Part shown: positions 25,154 to 30,721 of the stretch, piece by piece
How the letters are laid out: the number at the start of each line of letters is the position of its first letter
Numbering within the stretch: the stretch's first letter is position 1
Virus record (IMG/VR): IMGVR_UViG_3300048987_000005
Location: 1-36,967 of that record
Source of the DNA: a virus
Length of the DNA: 36,967 nucleotides
Reading direction: 5' to 3' (one strand)
The notes under the pieces: generated by a model
What the model was told of the DNA's origin: nothing
Databases searched by the model: none
What the model saw: only the letters and a program-made list of their open reading frames with translations
Translations under genes and position numbers: made by a program

Positions 25154-25478
25154 GGGTTTTCTGGGGCCGGTATCGTAGAAGTAAGGGTTTAATAGTGGAA
25201 GAATTGGAGTAATTTGTAGTAATTGTAATTCAAGAAAAGATACTAGTAAAACGAGGGAAAAAGTTGGGGGAGTTAACATTATTGGCATACCCGTACCCTT
25301 GTCTACTAGACCGATCGACTTAATAGACAATGCCCACACTGAATGAGCAGTCAGTCAGTGAGTCAGCGTCAACGTTGATGTTGACCAAATGAATGACCAT
25401 TCACTCAAGCCCGGAGCCGAGAGTGCATACCTATGCATAGAAATTCAATATCATTAATCGGCACAGACCCACATCCTG
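25154..25478. other. Gene-free divergent control region
   Basis: No convincing gene is seen here. It holds an AT-rich part (about 25190-25290), a CAGTCAGTCAGTGAGTCAG repeat (25348-25366), an inverted repeat GTCAAC-N6-GTTGAC (25368-25385), GAATGACCATTC, and the palindrome TGCATA-CC-TATGCA (25424-25437). This suggests operators between the leftward late and rightward early transcription units. A leftward GTG frame (25133-25339) lacks a ribosome site. Confidence 0.6.
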
Positions 25479-25487
25479 TGTTATGCT
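25479..25487 (+). promoter_or_regulatory. Extended -10 promoter ahead of the tRNA-like RNA
   Basis: TGTTATGCT fits an extended -10 (TGn plus TATGCT). There is no good -35. Transcription would start near 25494-25498, exactly at the 5' end of the tRNA-like sequence. Confidence 0.5.
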
Positions 25488-25497
25488 CTTGTTGTTG

Positions 25498-25618
25498 GGC
25501 AGGGAAGTGCGATCGGGACGGCTTATAAACCGGGTTCGGAGAAATTGCACGGTGCGGAGCGGTACCACTGGAGGTGCGCCTCTAAGTAACCACGAAGGTT
25601 CGAATCCTTCCCCTGCCA
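25498..25618 (+). ncRNA. 121-nt tRNA-like RNA with enlarged D-arm region
   Basis: The ends form a perfect 7-bp acceptor stem (GGCAGGG with CCCTGCC) and a canonical T arm, GAAGG-TTCGAAT-CCTTC, directly abutting it. Between them I see three more arms: a 7-bp stem GTGCGAT/ATTGCAC enclosing 30 nt, a GGTG/TACC stem with an 8-nt loop, and a long stem with GAGG-TGCG-CCTC at its tip. That makes a cloverleaf-like layout, but much longer than a normal tRNA. No 7-nt anticodon loop with U33 is clear. CCA is not encoded. It may be a tRNA mimic rather than a decoding tRNA. Confidence 0.6.
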
Positions 25619-25650
25619 CTGTAATCAATACTTCGAAAGGGCTAGCTGTG

Positions 25651-25836
25651 ATGCTTCCTAACATAACCATCAGCCTGATAGAGCGAACCATTGACAATCT
25701 CTGGGGAGATGGTGCCGACTGGCATAACGAACTTAAAGCAGAAGGTATGCCCGATTCTCCGGAGCTGACAAAGCTTCTAGCCTATATACTGTATCTTGAA
25801 GAGATTCGCTTTGCACTTTGGTATAACTGCGAGTAG
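25651..25836 (+). CDS. 61-residue early protein
   Basis: The ATG (25651) or the adjoining GTG (25648) follows GAAAGGGCTAG, the ribosome-site style of this region. A longer frame runs through the tRNA-like RNA and is not used. The protein is helical and acidic with many aromatics (TIDNLWGDGADWHNEL). It is the first gene after the tRNA-like RNA; its function is unknown. Confidence 0.65.
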   Translation: MLPNITISLIERTIDNLWGDGADWHNELKAEGMPDSPELTKLLAYILYLEEIRFALWYNCE

Positions 25837-25840
25837 TTGC

Positions 25841-25874
25841 TTGACTCTAGCTCTCAAGTGTGGTATCTTGAGAG
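25841..25874 (+). promoter_or_regulatory. Early promoter with -10 dyad
   Basis: TTGACT (25841-25846), 17-base spacer and TATCTT (25864-25869). An 8-bp inverted repeat CTCTCAAG-N8-CTTGAGAG (25851-25874) spans the -10, so a bound protein there could block polymerase. It drives the 52-aa gene. Confidence 0.75.
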
Positions 25875-25910
25875 TGTGAGCCAGGTCACTACTAGGAAAG
25901 GGCAAACACT

Positions 25911-26069
25911 ATGACTACGAATGGCTTGTCTGCTGGTGATAAGGTTATTGATTTCAGAGGAGAGCAGAGGGGTACTGTTACTGCCATCTATACCGATCGG
26001 GCCCCTAAGTCTGACAGGGTGGTAGTCAACGGACGTGAGTACTACTGTACCGTTTGGTCTAAGATCTAA
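25911..26069 (+). CDS. 52-residue early protein
   Basis: GAAAGGGCAAACACT directly precedes the ATG. The protein looks like one small beta barrel (GDKVIDFRGEQRGTVTAIY and DRVVVNGREYYCTVW), the pattern of small SH3- or KOW-like folds. It is coupled to the next gene by TAATG. Function is unknown. Confidence 0.7.
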   Translation: MTTNGLSAGDKVIDFRGEQRGTVTAIYTDRAPKSDRVVVNGREYYCTVWSKI

Positions 26070-26293
26070 TGTCTATCTATTGGTGTAAGCGTAGCGACGT
26101 GATGGCAGGTAGTGTGCTTGAGGCTAAGGACCGTGACTCGGGCATGACGTTCACCATCACCAACAAGTACACTCACTACCAGCTTAAGGTGAAGGGTATG
26201 CTGTATGGTGATGTCATCCCCTTTAACGAGACTTGGGACTACAAGACGGTTGGTGCATGCAAATCCTTCGTAACCAGACATTTCGGTCGCTGA
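26069..26293 (+). CDS. 74-residue basic early protein
   Basis: It starts in the TAATG overlap and shares a transcript with the 52-aa gene. It is beta-rich and basic (GMTFTITNKYTHYQLKVKGM), with two Cys far apart. I do not recognise the family. A host-takeover role is possible for such early microproteins but not shown. Confidence 0.65.
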   Translation: MSIYWCKRSDVMAGSVLEAKDRDSGMTFTITNKYTHYQLKVKGMLYGDVIPFNETWDYKTVGACKSFVTRHFGR

Positions 26294-26307
26294 TCGCTCA
26301 CTAGGTC

Positions 26308-26349
26308 TTGCATTAACGGTTGCGCTCTGGTATCGTGGGTTCTAGAGCG
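26308..26349 (+). promoter_or_regulatory. Early promoter with -10 dyad
   Basis: TTGCAT (26308-26313), 17-base spacer and TATCGT (26331-26336). The inverted repeat CGCTCT/AGAGCG (26323-26328 and 26344-26349) surrounds the -10. It precedes the 43-aa gene. Confidence 0.6.
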
Positions 26350-26395
26350 TTTCCGCTAGTACAATACCGTACTACGTCTACAGCAGGAGGCTAGT

Positions 26396-26527
26396 GTGTT
26401 CGAAGTCTTTAATTACAAAACCGGCGAGACTCTCGGTTACACTGATGATGAGAGGATAGCTAAGCTTTATACCGTGCTTAGAATCTCCTCTGATTACATC
26501 AACGCAGATGAGGAGGAATCCTGCTAG
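26396..26527 (+). CDS. 43-residue acidic early protein
   Basis: A GTG start follows CAGGAGG, a strong ribosome site. The protein (FEVFNYKTGETLGYTDDERI, then an acidic end) has no known motif. A leftward frame over this region is a shadow. It lies behind its own promoter. Confidence 0.6.
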   Translation: MFEVFNYKTGETLGYTDDERIAKLYTVLRISSDYINADEEESC

Positions 26528-26590
26528 ATTGGAGGTAATCCTCACTTCTAGGCACGTTTGGCGAGATTTTACTTCGATTTCGTCCATTTG

Positions 26591-26640
26591 AAAAAAACGT
26601 GGTACCCGGGGGGACCCCCCTATAGGGGGGGGGTCCACCA
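26591..26640 (-). terminator. Homopolymer G/C hairpin followed by T7 on the leftward strand
   Basis: Runs of G6 (26608-26613), C6 (26615-26620) and G9 (26625-26633) can pair as alternative hairpins, with CCCCCC-TATA-GGGGGG perfect. On the leftward strand the stem is followed by seven T (complement of 26591-26597), the intrinsic terminator layout. It could stop antisense transcripts between early cassettes. Run lengths may be unreliable. Confidence 0.6.
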
Positions 26641-26677
26641 CCCTAAGAGGTACCCTGAAGCCTCGATACATCGACCC

Positions 26678-26706
26678 TTTACACACCCCCTCTGACCTGC
26701 TATTAT
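26678..26706 (+). promoter_or_regulatory. Near-consensus promoter
   Basis: TTTACA (26678-26683), 17-base spacer and TATTAT (26701-26706). It reads into a possible 26-aa frame and then the 318-aa gene. Confidence 0.65.
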
Positions 26707-26725
26707 GTACACAGAGGTGAAGGGA

Positions 26726-26806
26726 GTGTCTATAACGCAACACACCTCCTGTGGCTCCTGTTACTGGAGAGCGGATACTAGTAACACAGGATTACACAGA
26801 AATTAG
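26726..26806 (+). CDS. Possible 26-residue microprotein with CxxC
   Basis: A GTG follows AGGTGAAGGGA and a promoter placed to start 13 bases earlier. The frame encodes MSITQHTSCGSCYWRADTSN plus a short end, with one CGSC pair. An inverted repeat (26757-26765 with 26780-26790) overlaps its end, so this could instead be an RNA leader. Confidence 0.35.
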   Translation: MSITQHTSCGSCYWRADTSNTGLHRN

Positions 26807-26807
26807 C

Positions 26808-26836
26808 TTGACTTCACTTCCTACACATGCTAAGCT
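26808..26836 (+). promoter_or_regulatory. Early promoter for the 318-aa gene
   Basis: TTGACT (26808-26813), 17-base spacer and TAAGCT (26831-26836). The -10 is part of the palindrome TAAGCTTA. The GAAAGGGCAAA leader and ATG follow 34 bases downstream. Confidence 0.75.
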
Positions 26837-26869
26837 TACACTACCAACCAAACAGAAAGGGCAAACATA

Positions 26870-27826
26870 ATGACTGATCTTAGCAACGCTAATGACAACA
26901 ATGATGCTGACTCTGTAACTCCCGAGGACGCAGAACAGGCATCAGAGTTCGACCTTCGTTCTCTCGGCATTGATCCAATGAACACCCCCCTCTCTGACCT
27001 GCTTAAGATCTACCGAGAGCAGGCGGAGATTTGTCAGGACTACGCTCGTAAGCAGAAGGATGGTACTACCGACCCTTCTTCTGTAGAGGGTGCTATCAAG
27101 TCAGACGTTACCAAATACCTTAAGGGTGAGGCTCCTGAGGACATCAAGCAGACTGTAAGTGATTGGCGTACTCTTGGTACTAACCTCACTGAGAAGGTCT
27201 TTCATTACCTGACTAGTGACCCACGTAACGCTAACCTCGTTACCAGTGCTGTTCTGCTTGACGAACTCCGTAACTGTGTGTCACTGATGGAAGACGAATA
27301 CAACTACCACTATCAGGCTGCTGTTCAAGCAGTCAAAGACGCAAAGGGAATCAAGTCAACCCCATCAGAAACTGCTATTCGGGCTAAGCTTGCTTGCATC
27401 AAGCTTAAGGGTACTAAGCCCGGAGAAGGGCTCATCAACGCTCGAATCAACATGGCAAGAGCGATGGGAGAGGAGGATAGCATTCCTTCCGACCTGTATA
27501 AGACAGGTGGTGAGCGAAACGTATTCAATACCGACGTGTTCCCTCGTCTTCCTCGTTTGGACGTTGAAGGTACCATTAGTACGAACAGTACTCACCTCAT
27601 CTTCCGTTTTGCAAAGCACGGCGAAACAGAGCAGGCTATTGCTATAGACTGTACTGAGACTACGCTTAACGACGTAGCCCATAACGTTGTCTCGTCTGGT
27701 GCTTACCGAGTGACAGGTAAGCAGATTGAGAAGGACCTGAAGAAGGCAGGTCACGGTATTGGGGCGACTGAGACCGAATGGAAGCTCGAATACAAGACCG
27801 GCACACTGTACGGTAAGAAGGTTTAG
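26870..27826 (+). CDS. 318-residue acidic early protein of unknown function
   Basis: GAAAGGGCAAACATA precedes the ATG. An acidic disordered N-terminus (1-28) leads to a long helical part (about 35-160), then a mixed domain with GTKPGEGLINARINMARAMG and a C-terminal beta/alpha part. Composition and codon use suggest high expression. It is the largest gene of the early cassettes and has its own promoter and terminator. A DNA-binding or host-modifying role is guesswork. Confidence 0.75.
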   Translation: MTDLSNANDNNDADSVTPEDAEQASEFDLRSLGIDPMNTPLSDLLKIYREQAEICQDYARKQKDGTTDPSSVEGAIKSDVTKYLKGEAPEDIKQTVSDWRTLGTNLTEKVFHYLTSDPRNANLVTSAVLLDELRNCVSLMEDEYNYHYQAAVQAVKDAKGIKSTPSETAIRAKLACIKLKGTKPGEGLINARINMARAMGEEDSIPSDLYKTGGERNVFNTDVFPRLPRLDVEGTISTNSTHLIFRFAKHGETEQAIAIDCTETTLNDVAHNVVSSGAYRVTGKQIEKDLKKAGHGIGATETEWKLEYKTGTLYGKKV

Positions 27827-27831
27827 TGATT

Positions 27832-27864
27832 CATTCTCTGCTCTAGTCAATAGGGCAGGGAATG
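27832..27864 (+). terminator. Hairpin after the 318-aa gene
   Basis: Two 13-nt arms (27832-27844 and 27852-27864) pair fully with two G-U wobbles, and the loop is seven bases. It lies five bases after the stop. No U tract follows. Confidence 0.6.
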
Positions 27865-27925
27865 AGTTCCTAACTCAATAAGGTCAAATCGGTCGCGTTC
27901 CAGCGTTCCATCAGGAAGGGCTAAC

Positions 27926-28099
27926 ATGCCGCTCGAAATGCTTGCACTTGCCGCTAACTACGCTTCTTCTAACCCTAGAGTCAATGAGATGGTGATTAAG
28001 TACAACTACTTCCCTGCTTTAGAAGGGTATGCGGCAGGATGGTACATTGATGCTGTTAGTTACTTTGGTGATAACGGTATCGTCGAATACTTTATTTAG
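27926..28099 (+). CDS. 57-residue early protein
   Basis: The ATG follows GGAAGGGCTAAC, a variant of the local ribosome-site leader. The protein has a helical start (PLEMLALAANYASSNPRVNE) and an aromatic end (GYAAGWYIDAVSYFGDNG). No family is known. A promoter with a dyad follows directly, so it closes its unit. Confidence 0.6.
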   Translation: MPLEMLALAANYASSNPRVNEMVIKYNYFPALEGYAAGWYIDAVSYFGDNGIVEYFI

Positions 28100-28103
28100 T
28101 TGC

Positions 28104-28137
28104 TTGACTTTTCTACTACACTCCTGTAGAGTAGTAG
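28104..28137 (+). promoter_or_regulatory. Early promoter with -10 dyad
   Basis: TTGACT (28104-28109), 17-base spacer and TAGAGT (28127-28132). The dyad CTACTAC...GTAGTAG (28113-28137, one mismatch) spans spacer and -10. Confidence 0.75.
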
Positions 28138-28166
28138 TTAAGCCAACTAACTGAAAGGGCAAAGTA

Positions 28167-28346
28167 ATGGAGCAGTCACAGAACTACGAGGACAATAACC
28201 CGACTTTCCTGTCTAGGGGCTTTAGTCAGGAGTACAAAGATACTCAAACTGTAGAGTCTATCCGCAAGCTACTTTCTCAATACGATGCGGGGCTTATTAC
28301 CGCAAGTGACGCAATGCGCTTTCTCTTCGGTGATAACCTCAAGTGA
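28167..28346 (+). CDS. 59-residue early protein
   Basis: GAAAGGGCAAAGTA precedes the ATG. The N-terminus is polar and disordered; the C-terminal half is a helix-turn-helix-like pair (ESIRKLLSQYDAGLITASDA) that could be a small protein-protein or DNA-binding fold. Its TGA overlaps the next GTG. Confidence 0.65.
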   Translation: MEQSQNYEDNNPTFLSRGFSQEYKDTQTVESIRKLLSQYDAGLITASDAMRFLFGDNLK

Positions 28347-28444
28347 ACACTAGAGATACGTGGAAAGAGATTGACAGACTGTATTACGAACAGTCTAAGC
28401 GTAAGCCCGTACTTCGTGCTAAGCTTACTCGAAAGGTTAAGTAA
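28343..28444 (+). CDS. 33-residue basic microprotein
   Basis: It starts at GTG in a GTGA overlap with the gene before and ends one base before the next ATG. The product is strongly basic (QSKRKPVLRAKLTRKVK) and may bind nucleic acid. The ribosome site is weak, so it relies on coupling. Confidence 0.5.
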   Translation: MNTRDTWKEIDRLYYEQSKRKPVLRAKLTRKVK

Positions 28445-28630
28445 ATGGCTACAAAGGGCAACGTCCCTAACAGTGTGAACACTACAGAGTTTAGAGCTAA
28501 GAAGAATAACAACAAAAGTAAGTTCTTAGCAACTTGTAGGGATTGTGGTTGGACTAGTGGGAAAGTTAGTAGAGTGGGCAAAGCTTATAAACTTTTAGAT
28601 AGTCACAAAGTTTTGAAAGGGTGTAAGTGA
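28445..28630 (+). CDS. 61-residue small zinc-binding-like protein
   Basis: GAAAGG precedes the ATG. After a basic disordered start the protein has Cys31, Cys34 (CRDCGW), His54 and Cys60, enough for one zinc site. It belongs to the row of small Cys-pair proteins of this early region. Confidence 0.6.
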   Translation: MATKGNVPNSVNTTEFRAKKNNNKSKFLATCRDCGWTSGKVSRVGKAYKLLDSHKVLKGCK

Positions 28631-28631
28631 T

Positions 28632-28826
28632 ATGAAGCATATTGATAAGATCCTTAGTTTGATTGATAAGGTTTTACCTGTAGAGGATGATAAGGCATTG
28701 GTCTACCCTTGTAGTGAATGCAATACCAGAGAAGCGTATATTCTTATTCAGGGTCCTAACCTTCAAGAGCTATGTACTGAGTGCTATGAGTGGCTATATG
28801 GTTGTGTATGGGAAGCGCCTGTATGA
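28632..28826 (+). CDS. 64-residue zinc-ribbon-like protein
   Basis: GAAAGGGTG precedes the ATG. An acidic N-terminal helix is followed by CSEC (27-30) and CTEC (48-51), a two-knuckle ribbon. The start of the next gene overlaps its stop (ATGA). Confidence 0.65.
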   Translation: MKHIDKILSLIDKVLPVEDDKALVYPCSECNTREAYILIQGPNLQELCTECYEWLYGCVWEAPV

Positions 28827-28987
28827 GAGGCTACGAACATCCTAACGTCTGGCAGATAGGCAGATGCTATTCCTGCAATTGGGAGAGAGGTAAGGGCAAG
28901 CGTACTCAAGTAATGTATGGAAACATCTGTCAGTATTGTATAGCTTACGCAGTTGGTACATTTTGGGGAACAAATAAGTACAGGTAG
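28823..28987 (+). CDS. 54-residue zinc-ribbon-like protein
   Basis: I use the ATG at 28823 (ATGA overlap, GGGAAG upstream) rather than an earlier in-frame ATG at 28790. CYSC (15-18) and CQYC (36-39) form a ribbon with a basic loop between. Confidence 0.6.
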   Translation: MRGYEHPNVWQIGRCYSCNWERGKGKRTQVMYGNICQYCIAYAVGTFWGTNKYR

Positions 28988-28991
28988 TTAG

Positions 28992-29025
28992 TTGCAATAG
29001 GGTTCTACCCTACAGTGTAGGATAG
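28992..29025 (+). promoter_or_regulatory. Early promoter region with CCTACA-G-TGTAGG operator
   Basis: TTGCAA (28992-28997) and TAGGAT (29018-29023) lie 20 bases apart, a long spacing. The symmetric site CTA-c-CCTACA-g-TGTAGG-a-TAG (29005-29025) covers the -10. The core CTACA/TGTAG is the word repeated over the window. Confidence 0.6.
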
Positions 29026-29059
29026 TTCCTTATAACAACTAAACGAAAGGGTAAGTACA

Positions 29060-29200
29060 ATGTCTGATACTCAAACTCGAATGTGTGTTATGACTGGCAA
29101 GCTTTGTCCTAGTCATACTCTCTATCATCTTGAGATTGTTGCTGTGATTCTACTCATCATAGTTCTATGCGCAGCGCTTTGGAAAGTCCTGTCAAAGTAG
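29060..29200 (+). CDS. 46-residue membrane microprotein
   Basis: GAAAGGGTAAGTACA precedes the ATG. A short Cys-containing N-terminus (MSDTQTRMCVMTGKLCPSH) is followed by one transmembrane helix (about 24-41, EIVAVILLIIVLCAALW). Early phage membrane microproteins can act in superinfection exclusion or host inhibition; here that is inference only. Confidence 0.6.
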   Translation: MSDTQTRMCVMTGKLCPSHTLYHLEIVAVILLIIVLCAALWKVLSK

Positions 29201-29251
29201 TTTAGTGAATTTTCGGTCGCGATTTGTCCGTTTTGTGCTAGGGAGGCTTGA

Positions 29252-29899
29252 ATGGGATTGCCTAAAATTCATTCACTAACTGATACTGATATTAAGATTC
29301 TGTTATCCTTAGTTAAAAGACAGACCTTAGAAGAAGTAGCATTATCTAGTGGAGTACCATTCAGTTACTGTCAGACTAGACTTAGATACCTCAAGAAGAA
29401 AAGATATATTGATTCTGTAGATAAGAGTGGACAAGCTTTTATCTATCAGACTTGCAGACTTCCAGAAACTGAACCCTTATTTACAATTGTAGATAATACA
29501 AACTCACAAACTAAGAATGTCTACAGGATTCCGTATTTTTATGGCAAAACTTTAACTTTCGGTGAGGCATTTAGTTGGGTTAATGAACAAAACAGTGCAA
29601 ATAATACAAAACAAAGTTTATTGCAAGTAATTAAGTGGTCATTAGCAGTAATTAAAAACCGCTCTCATCGTAAATTTATTGGAGAGCAGTTCTCTCAACA
29701 TCCTGATGAAGAGAGAATGAGAGAAGAATTAGGTAAGTATATTGCTATGACAGAAAGAGAACTAAAATTAGCCAAAGAGTTATATGATACAAAGTTTCTC
29801 TGGTCTGGTCACGAAAACATATGGTCTATTATCTCAGAGGGGGAGCCTACGGAAACCGTTCTAAAAGCCTACAAAGAAGCAGGAGCATTTGTTAAGTGA
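29252..29899 (+). CDS. Winged-helix DNA-binding protein (candidate regulator)
   Basis: This is 215 residues. Residues about 8-68 form a winged helix (LTDTDIKILLSLVKRQTLEE, VPFSYCQTRLRYLKKKRYID and a wing ending FIYQTC). The rest is helical and may dimerise or bind a partner. GGGAGG precedes the ATG. The gene is AT-rich with many TTA and ATA codons, unlike its neighbours, which hints at recent acquisition. It is the only clear transcription regulator seen and could be the protein that reads the early-promoter dyads. Confidence 0.65.
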   Translation: MGLPKIHSLTDTDIKILLSLVKRQTLEEVALSSGVPFSYCQTRLRYLKKKRYIDSVDKSGQAFIYQTCRLPETEPLFTIVDNTNSQTKNVYRIPYFYGKTLTFGEAFSWVNEQNSANNTKQSLLQVIKWSLAVIKNRSHRKFIGEQFSQHPDEERMREELGKYIAMTERELKLAKELYDTKFLWSGHENIWSIISEGEPTETVLKAYKEAGAFVK

Positions 29900-30093
29900 T
29901 TACTGAAACTGAGATAAGGGATATTCTTAAAATTGTTCGGCAACTTGAAAGAGTATTAGAGCAAGCTTTGCGTAGTGAAGTAGAAAAGAATGAAGATAGA
30001 GTTAGAAAGCAGTTAGAAGCTAGCGGTATTAGTATAGATTCTGATTCTACAGAATTAACTGAACTAGAATCAACAGACGCTTTTGAACTTTAG
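29896..30093 (+). CDS. 65-residue acidic coiled-coil protein
   Basis: The GTG start overlaps the regulator stop (GTGA), with AGGAG eleven bases upstream. It is a coiled coil (about 3-45) with an acidic Ser/Thr tail. Coupling suggests that it works with the winged-helix protein, perhaps as an antagonist or co-factor. Confidence 0.55.
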   Translation: MITETEIRDILKIVRQLERVLEQALRSEVEKNEDRVRKQLEASGISIDSDSTELTELESTDAFEL

Positions 30094-30115
30094 CCACTAA
30101 GCCAAAAAATCCCTC

Positions 30116-30149
30116 TTGACTTCTGGTTCGGAGTGTGCTACAATAGCAC
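30116..30149 (+). promoter_or_regulatory. Early promoter with -10 dyad, start of the helicase operon
   Basis: TTGACT (30116-30121), 17-base spacer and TACAAT (30139-30144). The dyad GTGCTA-CAA-TAGCAC (30135-30149) overlaps the -10. The best promoter match in the window. Confidence 0.8.
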
Positions 30150-30169
30150 TATCAGAAAGGGCCAAGCGA

Positions 30170-30316
30170 ATGCGACACATCTGTCGGGCATTACTACTGT
30201 TCATTGGTTACAGCTTGCTTATTCAACCGACTCATGCTATCATTCGTGAATGCGAATCTGGTTGGGCTTGTAGCAGAACGGAGATAGGTAATGCACTTAC
30301 CCTCAATCACTCCTGA
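30170..30316 (+). CDS. 48-residue secreted microprotein with two Cys
   Basis: GAAAGGGCCAAGCGA precedes the ATG. Residues 1-23 look like a signal peptide (basic start, hydrophobic core, end THA). The mature part is about 25 residues with two Cys (ECESGWAC). It would act in the envelope or outside the cell, for example to block superinfection; this is inference. It is the first gene of the helicase operon. Confidence 0.6.
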   Translation: MRHICRALLLFIGYSLLIQPTHAIIRECESGWACSRTEIGNALTLNHS

Positions 30317-30473
30317 GATGGTGCAAAAGGCAATGACCTATGTTTGGTCTACAGCTAACGTTTGCTGGCAAGCTAACTTTACAGCAGACTGTAGTGAACT
30401 TCTGAAAGAGTACGATTACCTCTCGCATTACATGACAGCCGATCAAGTCTACAAGATCCTAGATAAGGTGTGA
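30291..30473 (+). CDS. 60-residue early protein
   Basis: GGAGATAGGTA precedes the ATG, which overlaps the secreted microprotein gene by 26 nt. The protein has ITPEMVQKAMTYVWSTANV and a C-terminal helix, a pattern I associate with small actinophage proteins of unknown role. Confidence 0.55.
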   Translation: MHLPSITPEMVQKAMTYVWSTANVCWQANFTADCSELLKEYDYLSHYMTADQVYKILDKV

Positions 30474-30475
30474 TG

Positions 30476-30721
30476 ATGAGCGTCCGTTGGACTGATAAGC
30501 AGCTTAGACTTATTGAGAAGCTAAGCGCTGGGATGGATAAGTTTCGGAAAGATTTAGATAATTCAGGATTGAATGATGATATCTTCGATGCTTTCGAGGA
30601 TAAAGTTCCTGGTGATTTGATTGCTGCTCATTCCCAGATAATGGAGGGTATGAGTAAGATTTGTCGAATGGTTGAATTCCAGAAGATGATTAGAAAGCCA
30701 GTGTCCGATGGAAGCATTTAG
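30476..30721 (+). CDS. 81-residue charged helical protein
   Basis: Three consecutive in-frame starts exist (30470 GTG, 30473 and 30476 ATG). I chose 30476 because AAGG lies seven bases upstream. The protein is helical and highly charged (TDKQLRLIEKLSAGMDKFRK). It overlaps the helicase start by 14 nt and may be its partner. Confidence 0.55.
   Translation: MSVRWTDKQLRLIEKLSAGMDKFRKDLDNSGLNDDIFDAFEDKVPGDLIAAHSQIMEGMSKICRMVEFQKMIRKPVSDGSI

Noticed and set aside
25133-25339. Leftward 68-aa hydrophobic frame
   Set aside because: GTG start without ribosome site, lying across promoter-like sequence and dyads.
25431-25697. Leftward 88-aa frame with GEGFEPSW
   Set aside because: This is the well-known spurious translation of a T arm and acceptor stem on the opposite strand.
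25483-25836. 117-aa rightward frame
   Set aside because: Its first half is the tRNA-like RNA; the ribosome site supports a start at 25651.
26378-26743. Leftward 121-aa frame
   Set aside because: It runs through the G/C homopolymer hairpin and opposes the 43-aa gene, which has a strong ribosome site.
26528-26868. CRISPR or phage attachment site
   Set aside because: No regularly spaced repeats, no integrase and no tRNA 3'-end duplication; only hairpins and promoters are seen.
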